The notes beneath the pieces were generated by a model. The model was not told the origin of the DNA, did no database searches, and saw only the letters and a program-made list of their open reading frames with translations. From positions 107,147 to 171,146 of the forward strand of contig JAIKWF010000012.1 in assembly GCA_024685005.1 (NCBI GenBank): a stretch of DNA of 64,000 bases. The letters run 5' to 3'. Source of the DNA: Lachnospiraceae bacterium (GTDB lineage Bacteria > Bacillota > Clostridia > Lachnospirales > Lachnospiraceae). The first letter of the stretch is position 1; each line of letters starts with the position of its first letter. The position numbers and the translations under genes were made by a program. Shown in pieces: positions 18,589-30,341 of this stretch.

Positions 18589-20334
18589 TCATTTTACTTT
18601 AAAGGTTTTTTTCAGGGTCTTGCAGCCGCTTTTTGTCACTTTGATGGTGATCTTCGTTTTTTTCTTCAGCTTTCCTGTTTTTAACGTAAACTTCTTTCCC
18701 TTTACCGTGGCTTGTTTATACTTCTTTTTCCCGACTTTAACAGAAACCGTCACCCCTTCTTCGGAAACCTTTCCCGTGATCTTTTTACTGCCTTTTTTGC
18801 ATTTCACCCCTGAAAGGGTAATGGTCTTTTGCGTGATTGCTGTGCTGCCGCCGGAGCCCCCTCCGGTTCCCGTCTTCTTTTCTTCCTCCGGATATCTGGT
18901 TTCCGCCTGCCCTCTGCCGGATTTTGCCGGCTTGTCCGAGGAGCCTTCATAAGGGTCCTTCCAATCCGTATATGCCGGACTGTCATCCGGGATGTTTACT
19001 TCTTTTTCCCTGACGATCTTAAACTGCTTTGACTTGGCATATCCTTTAAAAGAATTGATCCCTTTGATGCTGGGGGTGCAGGATCCTTCTTCCAGATTCT
19101 TGTCGTTGTAGTCAACCACATAATCCGTTCCCTCAATGAGTTCATATCCGTCCAGCACCACCTTGATGGTATCCAGAATGATCCGCTTTCCCGTAAACTT
19201 TACTTCATCGGGTATCCCCGTCACCGTAGCCTTGGAGATATCCAGCAGTGCCCATTTGGGATACACCGCTTCCACCGGCTCCTGTATGATGGGTTTGTCC
19301 CCCTTAAAGCTGATATGAAAGTCTTCCTTTCTTCCGTCATCATAGCAAAGGGTTACGGTGTGATTACCCTTTGTCATGTAAGGGTATACCTGGTTTTCCG
19401 TCTTTTTGTCCGCTTCGCAGGGCGAAAAAGTGCCGTCGATCTGCATACCGGTCAGGCCGAATCCCGCGGGAAGAACTACCTGATAAAGGCGCTCGCCCTT
19501 TGTGTTTTTCACAGGCACCTCTTTATTCTTGCAGTAAAAATTGCCGCCGATATAGGTTACGCAAGCATCCTTGCAGGGGCCGTCTGCGATCACCGTTCCG
19601 CTGCCTATGGTCACGTCTCCGATATCCGTGATCTCATGGAAACCGCCTTCAATACGATAATTCCTGACGCCGGCTGCGCCCATGCCGCCGGTGATCTTTC
19701 CGCCTTCCACCAGCACGTTGTCCGAACAAAAATACTCGTACGTGCTCTTTTCATCATACTCGTCCCGGATATGGCCGATGCCGTGTCCCCCTTCCAGCTT
19801 CAGGATATCATCCTCTCCTCCGTAGGGGCGGATGGTGAGGGTTCCTCCGGTCACCCCGCTTGCCACATACTTGTTAATGGCAGACCAGGTATTCTGGCCT
19901 TTCAGATTGCATTCCCCTTTATAGGTGATGTTCACATTTGTCTTCTCATTATGCCAGAGCCAGATGGCCGGCGCGCCGTAGTTGCCCGCCGTATCATAAA
20001 TCCAGTCATACTTGGGGTAAATGGAAACATTGTCCAGAAGGATATTAACCTCTCCTTCCGTATAGGATGTCTCCACCATGATCACATCTCTGGTATAGTC
20101 CGCGCCTTCCGCCATGGAAACGGTGTAGGTACCGGGCTTTTCGATGTAGTAAATATGTCCCTGATAGTTGATCCCGTCAGGTGTGGTATTGGAGCTTACC
20201 ACCAGATTACCTTCCACCTGCGCAGCTGCCATGCCCTCTGCGGAAAACAGCATAAAGACCATCTGCCAGAGCATCAGCGAAAGCAGGGTCCTTGCGGTCT
20301 GTACAAATCCGAATTTTATATCATGCTTAGCCAT
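18589..20334 (-). CDS. secreted protein, carbohydrate-binding/beta-helix-like with Lys-rich Ig-like C-terminus
   Basis: Hydrophobic N-terminal segment; C-term KGKKFTLKTGKLKKKTKITIKVTKSGCKTLKKTFKVK; start at MAKHDIKFGF after a GGGAGAAAAGG SD. Confidence 0.65.
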   Translation of the reverse strand: MAKHDIKFGFVQTARTLLSLMLWQMVFMLFSAEGMAAAQVEGNLVVSSNTTPDGINYQGHIYYIEKPGTYTVSMAEGADYTRDVIMVETSYTEGEVNILLDNVSIYPKYDWIYDTAGNYGAPAIWLWHNEKTNVNITYKGECNLKGQNTWSAINKYVASGVTGGTLTIRPYGGEDDILKLEGGHGIGHIRDEYDEKSTYEYFCSDNVLVEGGKITGGMGAAGVRNYRIEGGFHEITDIGDVTIGSGTVIADGPCKDACVTYIGGNFYCKNKEVPVKNTKGERLYQVVLPAGFGLTGMQIDGTFSPCEADKKTENQVYPYMTKGNHTVTLCYDDGRKEDFHISFKGDKPIIQEPVEAVYPKWALLDISKATVTGIPDEVKFTGKRIILDTIKVVLDGYELIEGTDYVVDYNDKNLEEGSCTPSIKGINSFKGYAKSKQFKIVREKEVNIPDDSPAYTDWKDPYEGSSDKPAKSGRGQAETRYPEEEKKTGTGGGSGGSTAITQKTITLSGVKCKKGSKKITGKVSEEGVTVSVKVGKKKYKQATVKGKKFTLKTGKLKKKTKITIKVTKSGCKTLKKTFKVK

Positions 20335-20401
20335 CCTTTTCTCCCTTCTCATAACATCCACAAACGGATAAACGATGTCGTGATCGAAGCCTGCCGGAAT
20401 C

Positions 20402-23173
20402 TCACAGTTTCCTGAACCTGCGCTTTTTGCCCTTAAAGCCTCTGGCTTTTAAGTACTTCTTGTAGGTTCCGTACATATCCCGAGGCACTGTGGCGGTAGC
20501 CTTTTTTGCCACGTTTTTAAAGGCATTTTTCCCCGGTTTTTTCATCCGGGTAGAAAGGATCTTGATCTTGGAAAGCTTCGTGCAGCCGCTGAAGGCATCT
20601 TTGCCGATCTTTTCCACATTTGCGCCGATGACAACGCTCTTTAAGTTCACCCTGTTTTGGAAGGCTCCCTTGTCAATGGCTGTTACTTTGCAGGTAAAAC
20701 CGTCTATCTCAAAGGAGTCACAAACCACCGCTTTTTTCAGATTGAAGTTGGCACAGTTATAGCAGATGGCAGTGCAGGTGCCGTCCTGATTAACCGCCGT
20801 GATCTTATAATTCAGATCATCGATGAGCTCTGTCCTGCCCACGTTGGGCGGATAGGGATCGCCGGGCTCCCGGTCCTTTACCCCGTTGCGGATCCAATGG
20901 GCGTAAAGGTAGATGTAATCTTCCTCTCCCACCTTGGTATCCGGCAGGTATTTTTTCCCCTTCGAATCCATCCAGTACAAAAACTCATAGCCTTCTATGG
21001 TGTGATCAGGCCTTGGCAGTTCTCCTACGGCGCTGTTTTGATGGGCGTAGCGACAGCCCAGATTCTTCATGCATACACTGTCGGATAAATAGATTTTTAC
21101 CATCTTTCCCTGAGAAATGTATTTGCCGTATTTGCGCTCATGCATATCGCTGGGACTGTTATCATATCCTCTGATCTCTATGTCCTGCTCGTAAGTCACC
21201 ACGTTGCTGCCCATTTCAAACAGGGTATCCGGGAAGGTCAGGCTTTTGATCTTCTTACAGCCGGAAAATGCCGCGTCTCCGATGCGCTCCACATAGGGCG
21301 GGATCTTGATATTTTTCAGATTGGGGCAGACGGAAAAAGCACTTGCTCCGATGGTGATCACCGTGTTGGGCATGGCTACGCTGCAGAGTCTATCACAATG
21401 TGAGCAGCAGGCATAACCCAGCTCATAGGTGTTTTTCGGGAAAACGATGCTCTGCAAATAGTTAGCATGCCAAAACAAATTCTTCGGCATGATCCCAAGA
21501 TCCGGAATGGTAATGTTGTAGGAATTGCCATCCCCCGCAGGACCTGCGGTTTTCAGATCCGGACAATTGTAAAAAAGATATCCTTCGCACTCCGTCAGGT
21601 GGGAAGGTATATTAACAGATGCCAGATTACAACAGCCGTCAAAGACGCTGCTTCCCAGGAAGGTGATGCTGTCCGGCAAAACTACAGCCTTCAGGTTTTC
21701 GCAGTCTTCAAAGGCGCTGCCCTGAATGGCGGTAAGAGTGCTTCCGGATGCAAAGGTTAAACGTTCCAGATTGCTGCAGCCGAGGAAGGCCTCCTTGCCG
21801 ATTTCAGATACATCCCCGGCAACCATCACTTCTTTGATATTTTTGTTTCTTGTACAAATACTCGAATCCGTGGTCCTGACGCCGGCCAGAGTAAAGCTTT
21901 CGATATTTTCACAATTACCGAAGGCGTAAGCCGGAATACTGTCTGTCCAGTTGTAATTCAGATTGTATCCCTTCTTCGGTCCCACGGTTTTGATCTTCGG
22001 ACAATTCTTTACAATGCTGCTGTAATTGAATTTTTCCAGCGAAGCCGGGATGGTGATCTCGGTTAGCCTGGGGCAATTTACCGCCACGTGGGAAAGCCCT
22101 TTCGGTCCCTCCCCCAGGGTGATCTTCTTTAAGTTTGTACAGTCTCCGGCGATACCGTCTGTGATGGTTTCCACTCCTGCCGGAATATTGATCTCTTCGA
22201 TGCCGGTGGCACCGTAAAATACATTCCCCAGCTCTTTGATGGTTCCCGGAAGTACAACCTGCTTTAAGGACTCGCAGGAAGAAAATACTTCCTTTCCCAT
22301 GGATGTCACTCCGGGATGCAGGGTTACCTGCTTAAGAGCCGTGCAGCCTGCCACCATACGATCGGGGATCCCTGCTATCCCCGCAGGAATGTCGATACTC
22401 TCAATGGGCAGATTGGAAAAGCAGCCTGCTCCCAGGGTCTTAACGTTTTTTCCGAAAACCACTTTTTTGGCATTGGAACATCCGCTGAATGCATTCTCTC
22501 CCACAGTGGTCACCGAATCAGGTATCCGGATCTCCTCAAAGGAAAGGCACTCGGAAAAAGCTCCTTTGCTGATCTCCTTCAGATTGCCGGAAAAGGTGAT
22601 ATTCTGAAACTTTCCCTTTGCAAAACAGCTATCCGTAAGGGTGGTAACAGAAGGGCCGATATGAATGTTCTCGGCATTTCGCATCACATCTCCGGTGCCG
22701 CCTGACTGAAAATTGCCTACGATGGTTACACCGTCTATATACAGATCTTTGATATGGTAGGAATAGTTATTCTCACTCCACCAATACCTGGCCAGTTCCC
22801 GCAGGGGCTTGGAAGATCCGTCCGCAAGAACCTTCTGCATTTCATCTGCATAGCCGGTTTTACCGGTGCCTGTGATACGTACGGTCTCATACACCCGGTC
22901 ATTGTCCGTATCATAGAGGGTATATTTTGCCGTTTCCTTTCCTCCTGTGGAACGGTCGCCGCAATATCCCCAGATCACAGGAGGTGTTTCCCCGTCGCCT
23001 TCCGCATCCACAAGGGCCGGGTCCATGGTATCTTCCGCTGCAAAAGAATCCGCAGTAGCAAAAGTTTCAGGAATGGAATCTGCAAATACGTTTCCTGCCA
23101 GTGCAAAAGACAGAAGTCCTGTCAATACAACTGCCTTTAAGCCGCAAGCCCTGCCTGTTATCCTGTTCCTCAT
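20402..23173 (-). CDS. secreted BspA-type leucine-rich-repeat surface protein
   Basis: Signal peptide; many LRR_5 units (AFSGCSNAKKVVFGKNVKTLGAGCFSN...), InlB-like segment, basic C-terminal tail. Confidence 0.88.
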   Translation of the reverse strand: MRNRITGRACGLKAVVLTGLLSFALAGNVFADSIPETFATADSFAAEDTMDPALVDAEGDGETPPVIWGYCGDRSTGGKETAKYTLYDTDNDRVYETVRITGTGKTGYADEMQKVLADGSSKPLRELARYWWSENNYSYHIKDLYIDGVTIVGNFQSGGTGDVMRNAENIHIGPSVTTLTDSCFAKGKFQNITFSGNLKEISKGAFSECLSFEEIRIPDSVTTVGENAFSGCSNAKKVVFGKNVKTLGAGCFSNLPIESIDIPAGIAGIPDRMVAGCTALKQVTLHPGVTSMGKEVFSSCESLKQVVLPGTIKELGNVFYGATGIEEINIPAGVETITDGIAGDCTNLKKITLGEGPKGLSHVAVNCPRLTEITIPASLEKFNYSSIVKNCPKIKTVGPKKGYNLNYNWTDSIPAYAFGNCENIESFTLAGVRTTDSSICTRNKNIKEVMVAGDVSEIGKEAFLGCSNLERLTFASGSTLTAIQGSAFEDCENLKAVVLPDSITFLGSSVFDGCCNLASVNIPSHLTECEGYLFYNCPDLKTAGPAGDGNSYNITIPDLGIMPKNLFWHANYLQSIVFPKNTYELGYACCSHCDRLCSVAMPNTVITIGASAFSVCPNLKNIKIPPYVERIGDAAFSGCKKIKSLTFPDTLFEMGSNVVTYEQDIEIRGYDNSPSDMHERKYGKYISQGKMVKIYLSDSVCMKNLGCRYAHQNSAVGELPRPDHTIEGYEFLYWMDSKGKKYLPDTKVGEEDYIYLYAHWIRNGVKDREPGDPYPPNVGRTELIDDLNYKITAVNQDGTCTAICYNCANFNLKKAVVCDSFEIDGFTCKVTAIDKGAFQNRVNLKSVVIGANVEKIGKDAFSGCTKLSKIKILSTRMKKPGKNAFKNVAKKATATVPRDMYGTYKKYLKARGFKGKKRRFRKL

Positions 23174-23228
23174 AGAAGATCTCCTTTCCCCCTGATCTTT
23201 TTACACTGATCTGTTTGCGCTGATCTTT

Positions 23229-25984
<2,756 letters not shown>

Positions 25985-26029
25985 TATACCATAGATCAGG
26001 CATTACATTGTAGCCAAGATTCCACAAAA

Positions 26030-26059
26030 AAACCGGGAAAGCTTTCGCCTTCCCGGTTT
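26030..26059 (-). terminator. intrinsic terminator after the HU gene
   Basis: aaaccgggaa...ttcccggttt, T-tract on the minus strand. Confidence 0.85.
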
Positions 26060-26085
26060 CTGTTGTCTAACTTTTTACGAAGAAA

Positions 26086-26373
26086 TTATTTCTTCTTTGC
26101 ACCGTTAACGGTATCCTTGAGTGCCTGTCCAGCTTTGAACTTAGGGCTCTTGGAAGCTTTGATCTTGATCTTCTCGCCGGTAGCGGGATTGTGGCCGGTT
26201 CTGGCTGCTCTCTTAGCTACTTCGAAAGTACCAAAGCCGATGAGCTGAACCTTGTCACCCTTCTTCAGAGCGCCGGTAACTTCCTCAACGAAAGCCTTAA
26301 GCGCTTTCTCGGAATCCTTCTGGCTCAGGCCTGCATTTTTCGCCATAGCTGCTACTAATTCTGTTTTGTTCAT
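26086..26373 (-). CDS. hup: HU family DNA-binding protein
   Basis: MNKTELVAAMAKNAGLSQKDSEKALKAF...GFGTFEVAKRAARTGHNPATGE. Confidence 0.97.
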   Translation of the reverse strand: MNKTELVAAMAKNAGLSQKDSEKALKAFVEEVTGALKKGDKVQLIGFGTFEVAKRAARTGHNPATGEKIKIKASKSPKFKAGQALKDTVNGAKKK

Positions 26374-26463
26374 GATAATTCTCCCTTCTTAACGGCTGCC
26401 GTTATTCGCACCTCGTGCGGACATGCCTCTTTGTTGGGCCGCTCATACGTTGCGACCACATAT

Positions 26464-26492
26464 AGAATACAACAGATTGCCCTATCTTTCAA
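26464..26492 (-). promoter_or_regulatory. candidate hup promoter TTGAAA-N17-TATTCT
   Basis: Minus strand -35 26487-26492, -10 26464-26469. Confidence 0.6.
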
Positions 26493-26569
26493 GTAAAATC
26501 GGCATTTTCCTGTACAAATTCCCCTAAATATCGACCGAATTTGCAATAAAACGCAAAAAAATCCCGTTA

Positions 26570-26598
26570 TTGCGGGCTGCAAAGCGCAATGCTATAAT
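26570..26598 (+). promoter_or_regulatory. candidate promoter TTGCGG-N17-TATAAT for the MBL gene
   Basis: -35 26570-26575, -10 26593-26598. Confidence 0.6.
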
Positions 26599-26636
26599 TA
26601 AATTGTTACAAATTCTTCAGAAAGCCGGGGTTTGCC

Positions 26637-27365
26637 ATGTTACGATTTTTCGGAAGAGGTTCTGCCTTTTGCAAGGACAACAACAGTGCTTTTTTCATTC
26701 AGGACGGTGCGCTGATCCTTCTGGATCTGCCCATGTCCTCTTTTCACCGGCTGATCGGGATCGGCATTGACAAGCTGGCGAAGGAAGCCGGTCTTGACCG
26801 TTTTTCAGCCATCCAGGTCCTTGTTACCCATACCCACAGCGATCATATCGGCGGTATTCCCATGCTGATCCATTATGCTTACTATGTGCTGGATAAGCTG
26901 CCCGTTACCGTTATCGCCCCAACCCGGGAGGTTGCGGATGACCTTCGCTTTCTTCTGCAGCGTCTGGAAGGCTGCGAGGATACGGCTTACACCGTCACCT
27001 GTGCTGATGCGTTAGCCGAAGGTTCCTGCAGCTGGCTTTGTGATGTGATTCCCACAGTCCATACGCCGCAGCTGTCCGGCAGATGCTTTGGCTATCGTCT
27101 TTTGATCGGCTCCCGGTATGTGCTCTATACCGGGGATACCAATACCCTTTCTCCCTTTGCTTCCTTCCTTACTGAAGGAACCATCCTGTATACGGAGATC
27201 AGCGCCATAGACACCCCCGTGCATCTTTGCCTGGCAAAGGAAATGGGTAATCTGGAATCGCTGCTTTCCCGGGGCATCAGTGTGTATCTGATGCATTTGG
27301 ATAACGAAGAGGCTGTCAAAGAAATGATAGCAGGGACGGGATTGCAGCTGGCGCCGCTGATCTGA
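26637..27365 (+). CDS. MBL-fold metallo-hydrolase (RNase Z-like)
   Basis: VTHTHSDHIGG motif. Confidence 0.88.
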   Translation: MLRFFGRGSAFCKDNNSAFFIQDGALILLDLPMSSFHRLIGIGIDKLAKEAGLDRFSAIQVLVTHTHSDHIGGIPMLIHYAYYVLDKLPVTVIAPTREVADDLRFLLQRLEGCEDTAYTVTCADALAEGSCSWLCDVIPTVHTPQLSGRCFGYRLLIGSRYVLYTGDTNTLSPFASFLTEGTILYTEISAIDTPVHLCLAKEMGNLESLLSRGISVYLMHLDNEEAVKEMIAGTGLQLAPLI

Positions 27366-27455
27366 AACATATAATCAAATACATAACACGCAACATGTGT
27401 AAAACACAATACAAATAACACAATATCTCAGGAGAAAAATAAGGAGGCTAACAAA

Positions 27456-28463
27456 ATGACCAACCCGGAAACCATGCTGTCCGACATCTTTACCGTATCC
27501 GAGAAACTCTATCACGATATGAGCATCTCGGGCATGACGGATCACAAAAAGCTCTTTTCCTATCTGACGGATCTGGGCCGGATCCTGACCCAGTCTGACC
27601 GGGCCAGCTTCTGGAAATGGGACAAGGCATCTCATACCTTATGGACCCTGACCGCAACCGGTGAAGATACCATCACCATTCCGGATACCACAGGCCTTGT
27701 AGGACAGGCCCTTACCACGGGAAGCGTCATCGTTACCAACGATCCCTACAATAATCCCTATTTTAATTCTGCAGTGGATAAAAAGACCGGCTATGTGACA
27801 AAGTCCATTCTGGTAATGCCTGTTGCCAATATCAACGGAGAGTACATCGGGGCTTACCAGGTGATCAACAAGCTGGCTGGCGACGGTACTTATGATGAAA
27901 AAGAGGATTGCAGAAAGCTTTCACTTGCTGCTACCATCTGCGGTCTGGCTCTGGAATCCGATGTGTTCCTGGAGGAATCCCATACCGACAAGCTGACCCA
28001 TCTGAAAAACCGCATGGGCTTTTTCCATGATTTTGAGCGGATCTACCGCCCCATTATCGAAGATCCGGACAGAACCCTGTCCCTTTTCATCTGCGATATC
28101 GACAAATTCAAATCAGTCAACGATACCTACGGACACAATGTAGGGGACGAGGTTTTGGTCCATGTCTCCTCCATCCTGCATGATAACAGGCCGGAAGACG
28201 GTGATGTATATCGCTGGGGCGGCGAAGAGTTTATTATGATCATGCCGGATGCCGACCTTGCAGCCGCCGCCCAAAAGGCGGAATCCATCCGCGCTTTCAT
28301 AGAAGGCAATGACTGTGTTACCGCCGAGCATATCATCCACCATACCATGAGCTTCGGTGTGACGGTATTTGATCCGAAGACCTCCATTGAAGGAAATGTC
28401 AGCGTAGCTGATGAAAAACTCTACAAAGCCAAAGAGACAGGAAGAAACCGGGTGATCAGCTGA
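27456..28463 (+). CDS. GAF-GGDEF diguanylate cyclase
   Basis: GAF-like N-term and YRWGGEEFIMIMP. Confidence 0.92.
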   Translation: MTNPETMLSDIFTVSEKLYHDMSISGMTDHKKLFSYLTDLGRILTQSDRASFWKWDKASHTLWTLTATGEDTITIPDTTGLVGQALTTGSVIVTNDPYNNPYFNSAVDKKTGYVTKSILVMPVANINGEYIGAYQVINKLAGDGTYDEKEDCRKLSLAATICGLALESDVFLEESHTDKLTHLKNRMGFFHDFERIYRPIIEDPDRTLSLFICDIDKFKSVNDTYGHNVGDEVLVHVSSILHDNRPEDGDVYRWGGEEFIMIMPDADLAAAAQKAESIRAFIEGNDCVTAEHIIHHTMSFGVTVFDPKTSIEGNVSVADEKLYKAKETGRNRVIS

Positions 28464-28471
28464 TCACCCGG
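28448..28471 (+). terminator. palindromic terminator overlapping the stop codon of the GAF-GGDEF gene
   Basis: ccgggtgatcagctgatcacccgg followed by ctttttaat. Confidence 0.8.
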
Positions 28472-28484
28472 CTTTTTAATTGCC

Positions 28485-30287
28485 TTATTCATGACCTTCA
28501 ACTTGCGTCACTTCATAGACCATAACGCCGTTGCTCTTTCCTTTCAGCGGGATCCGTCCGATCTCATTGACACTGATCCGGTCCTTCAGGCGTTCATACA
28601 ACACATCACTGATGAGCACCTGGCCTTTCCCCGCATTGGCCTCCAATCTGGCTGCGGTATTCACCGTATCTCCGATAGCCGTAAAGTCCATACGGAATTC
28701 ACATCCCACATTTCCCACCACGGCCCGTCCGCAATGCACGCCTACGCCGAAGCCCACGCAGCGACCGTATTTTTCCAGTAACACTTTTTCCAGTTCCTGT
28801 CCGCCCTTTACGATATCCATGGCTGCACAAACTGCCTTGTATTCGTAGTCTTCCACATCAAAGGGAGAATTAAACACCGCCATGGTGGCATCTCCCACGA
28901 ATTTATCCAGGGTTCCGCCGTTATCAAAAATGGATTTGGTAGTCAGGGCCAGATATTCATTCAGGATCTCCACAACCTTCTCCGGTTCTAAGGCCTCGGA
29001 CATGGTGGTAAAACCGCGGATATCCACAAACAGCACTGCAATATCCCTGTTCTCTCCTCCCAGCTTGATCTCAAAATTCCCTTTTTTCGCAATCTCTTCC
29101 ACTACCTCGGGGGCCACATATTTTTTAAAGGCCTGCAGCACTTTTCGCCGTTTAGACACTTCTTCCACATAATGCACTGCCAGGGTATAGATATAAAAGA
29201 TCAGCGCTACCAGAGGCAAATACAAAATCGGATAGGTGCGCCCCCGTTCATTGAGCATCACAACCGAAGCGATCACTGCCCCGTCCGTCAGAACCATGAT
29301 CAGGAAGGACTGCCAGGGCTTAAACCGTCTGAAGCAAAGCTGCAGAAGGATCATCAAAAGTGCCAGCACCAATGCATAATGATAGGGATTTCCGTTGATG
29401 GAAAAACGACCGTCCAAATAGCTTTGCAGGATATTGGCATGGATCTCAACTCCATACATCTGGTCACTGCCGCTGTTGGGCACTTTGTAATTGTCCTGCA
29501 TGCCGGGTGCATACGCGCCTACCAACACAATACTTCCCGCAAATGCCCTGGGATCGATCTTTCCTTCCAGCACATCTTTTAAGGGGATCATCTCATAATC
29601 TCCGGGTTTACCGGAGTAATTGATCAGGGATCTTCCGGATTTATCGCTGGGTATGGTCTTTTTCTCAAGACCCTCTTTTTCGCAATAGGCGTCATAAAGG
29701 ACTCTGGAAAATGCTTCATGGGTGCTGCCTCCGAAATTCTCCGCAGGCAGGATCCTTCTAACAATGCCGTCGGAATCCTCCGATACATTGCTGTATCCCA
29801 CCCTGCATGCGCTGCCCAGTCCGTCGTAAGGCTTTGAGATCCCTTCCACGGGAAAATGCATTACGCCGCCGGCATCCCGATAGCCTTTTTCCCCATAGAT
29901 CAGTTCCTCTACGATGACCACATTTCCGCTTTTGGAGGCTGCCTCGGCAAACCCGTCGTCTCCCTCCCCCGTCAGGCCGGAAAACTGAATATCGAAGCCG
30001 ATGACGGAAGGCTGACTCTCAGCGGTTTTGCCCAGCACTTCCAAAAGCTCTGCATACCTGCTGCGAGGCCAGGTCTGTAAAGGCCCGTAGGCATCCAGGG
30101 TTGCTTCATCAATGCCGATGATCTTAATGCTGTTGCTGATACCTCTTGGAATCTGATAGAGCTTATCCCGCAGAAAATAATCCGGCTTGCTGAAAAGATT
30201 TGTAACACACAAAAGAAATACCAGCAGCGATGCTGCCAGTATTTCCGGTATTCGTGCCATAGCAATATGATTCTTCTTTTCCCTCAT
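28485..30287 (-). CDS. CHASE2-domain class III adenylate cyclase
   Basis: CHASE2-like N-term, 3 TM, cyclase domain DIAVLFVDIRGFTTMSE...DKFVGDATMAVF...DFTAIGDTVNTAARLE. Confidence 0.92.
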   Translation of the reverse strand: MREKKNHIAMARIPEILAASLLVFLLCVTNLFSKPDYFLRDKLYQIPRGISNSIKIIGIDEATLDAYGPLQTWPRSRYAELLEVLGKTAESQPSVIGFDIQFSGLTGEGDDGFAEAASKSGNVVIVEELIYGEKGYRDAGGVMHFPVEGISKPYDGLGSACRVGYSNVSEDSDGIVRRILPAENFGGSTHEAFSRVLYDAYCEKEGLEKKTIPSDKSGRSLINYSGKPGDYEMIPLKDVLEGKIDPRAFAGSIVLVGAYAPGMQDNYKVPNSGSDQMYGVEIHANILQSYLDGRFSINGNPYHYALVLALLMILLQLCFRRFKPWQSFLIMVLTDGAVIASVVMLNERGRTYPILYLPLVALIFYIYTLAVHYVEEVSKRRKVLQAFKKYVAPEVVEEIAKKGNFEIKLGGENRDIAVLFVDIRGFTTMSEALEPEKVVEILNEYLALTTKSIFDNGGTLDKFVGDATMAVFNSPFDVEDYEYKAVCAAMDIVKGGQELEKVLLEKYGRCVGFGVGVHCGRAVVGNVGCEFRMDFTAIGDTVNTAARLEANAGKGQVLISDVLYERLKDRISVNEIGRIPLKGKSNGVMVYEVTQVEGHE

Positions 30288-30341
30288 TGTAATTATCCCC
30301 CGTTGTTTGTTATTGTTTCAGGCTCAAAAGTTAGCGGCCGC

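Noticed and set aside
19315-20415. 366-aa plus ORF, and similar long antisense ORFs at 24213-25178, 16088-16768, 17210-18049 and 51257-52330
   Set aside because: Each lies opposite a convincing minus-strand gene; translations show no family signature.
20402-23173. Repeated DNA in the BspA-like gene as a possible non-coding repeat array
   Set aside because: Explained by in-frame LRR_5 protein repeats.
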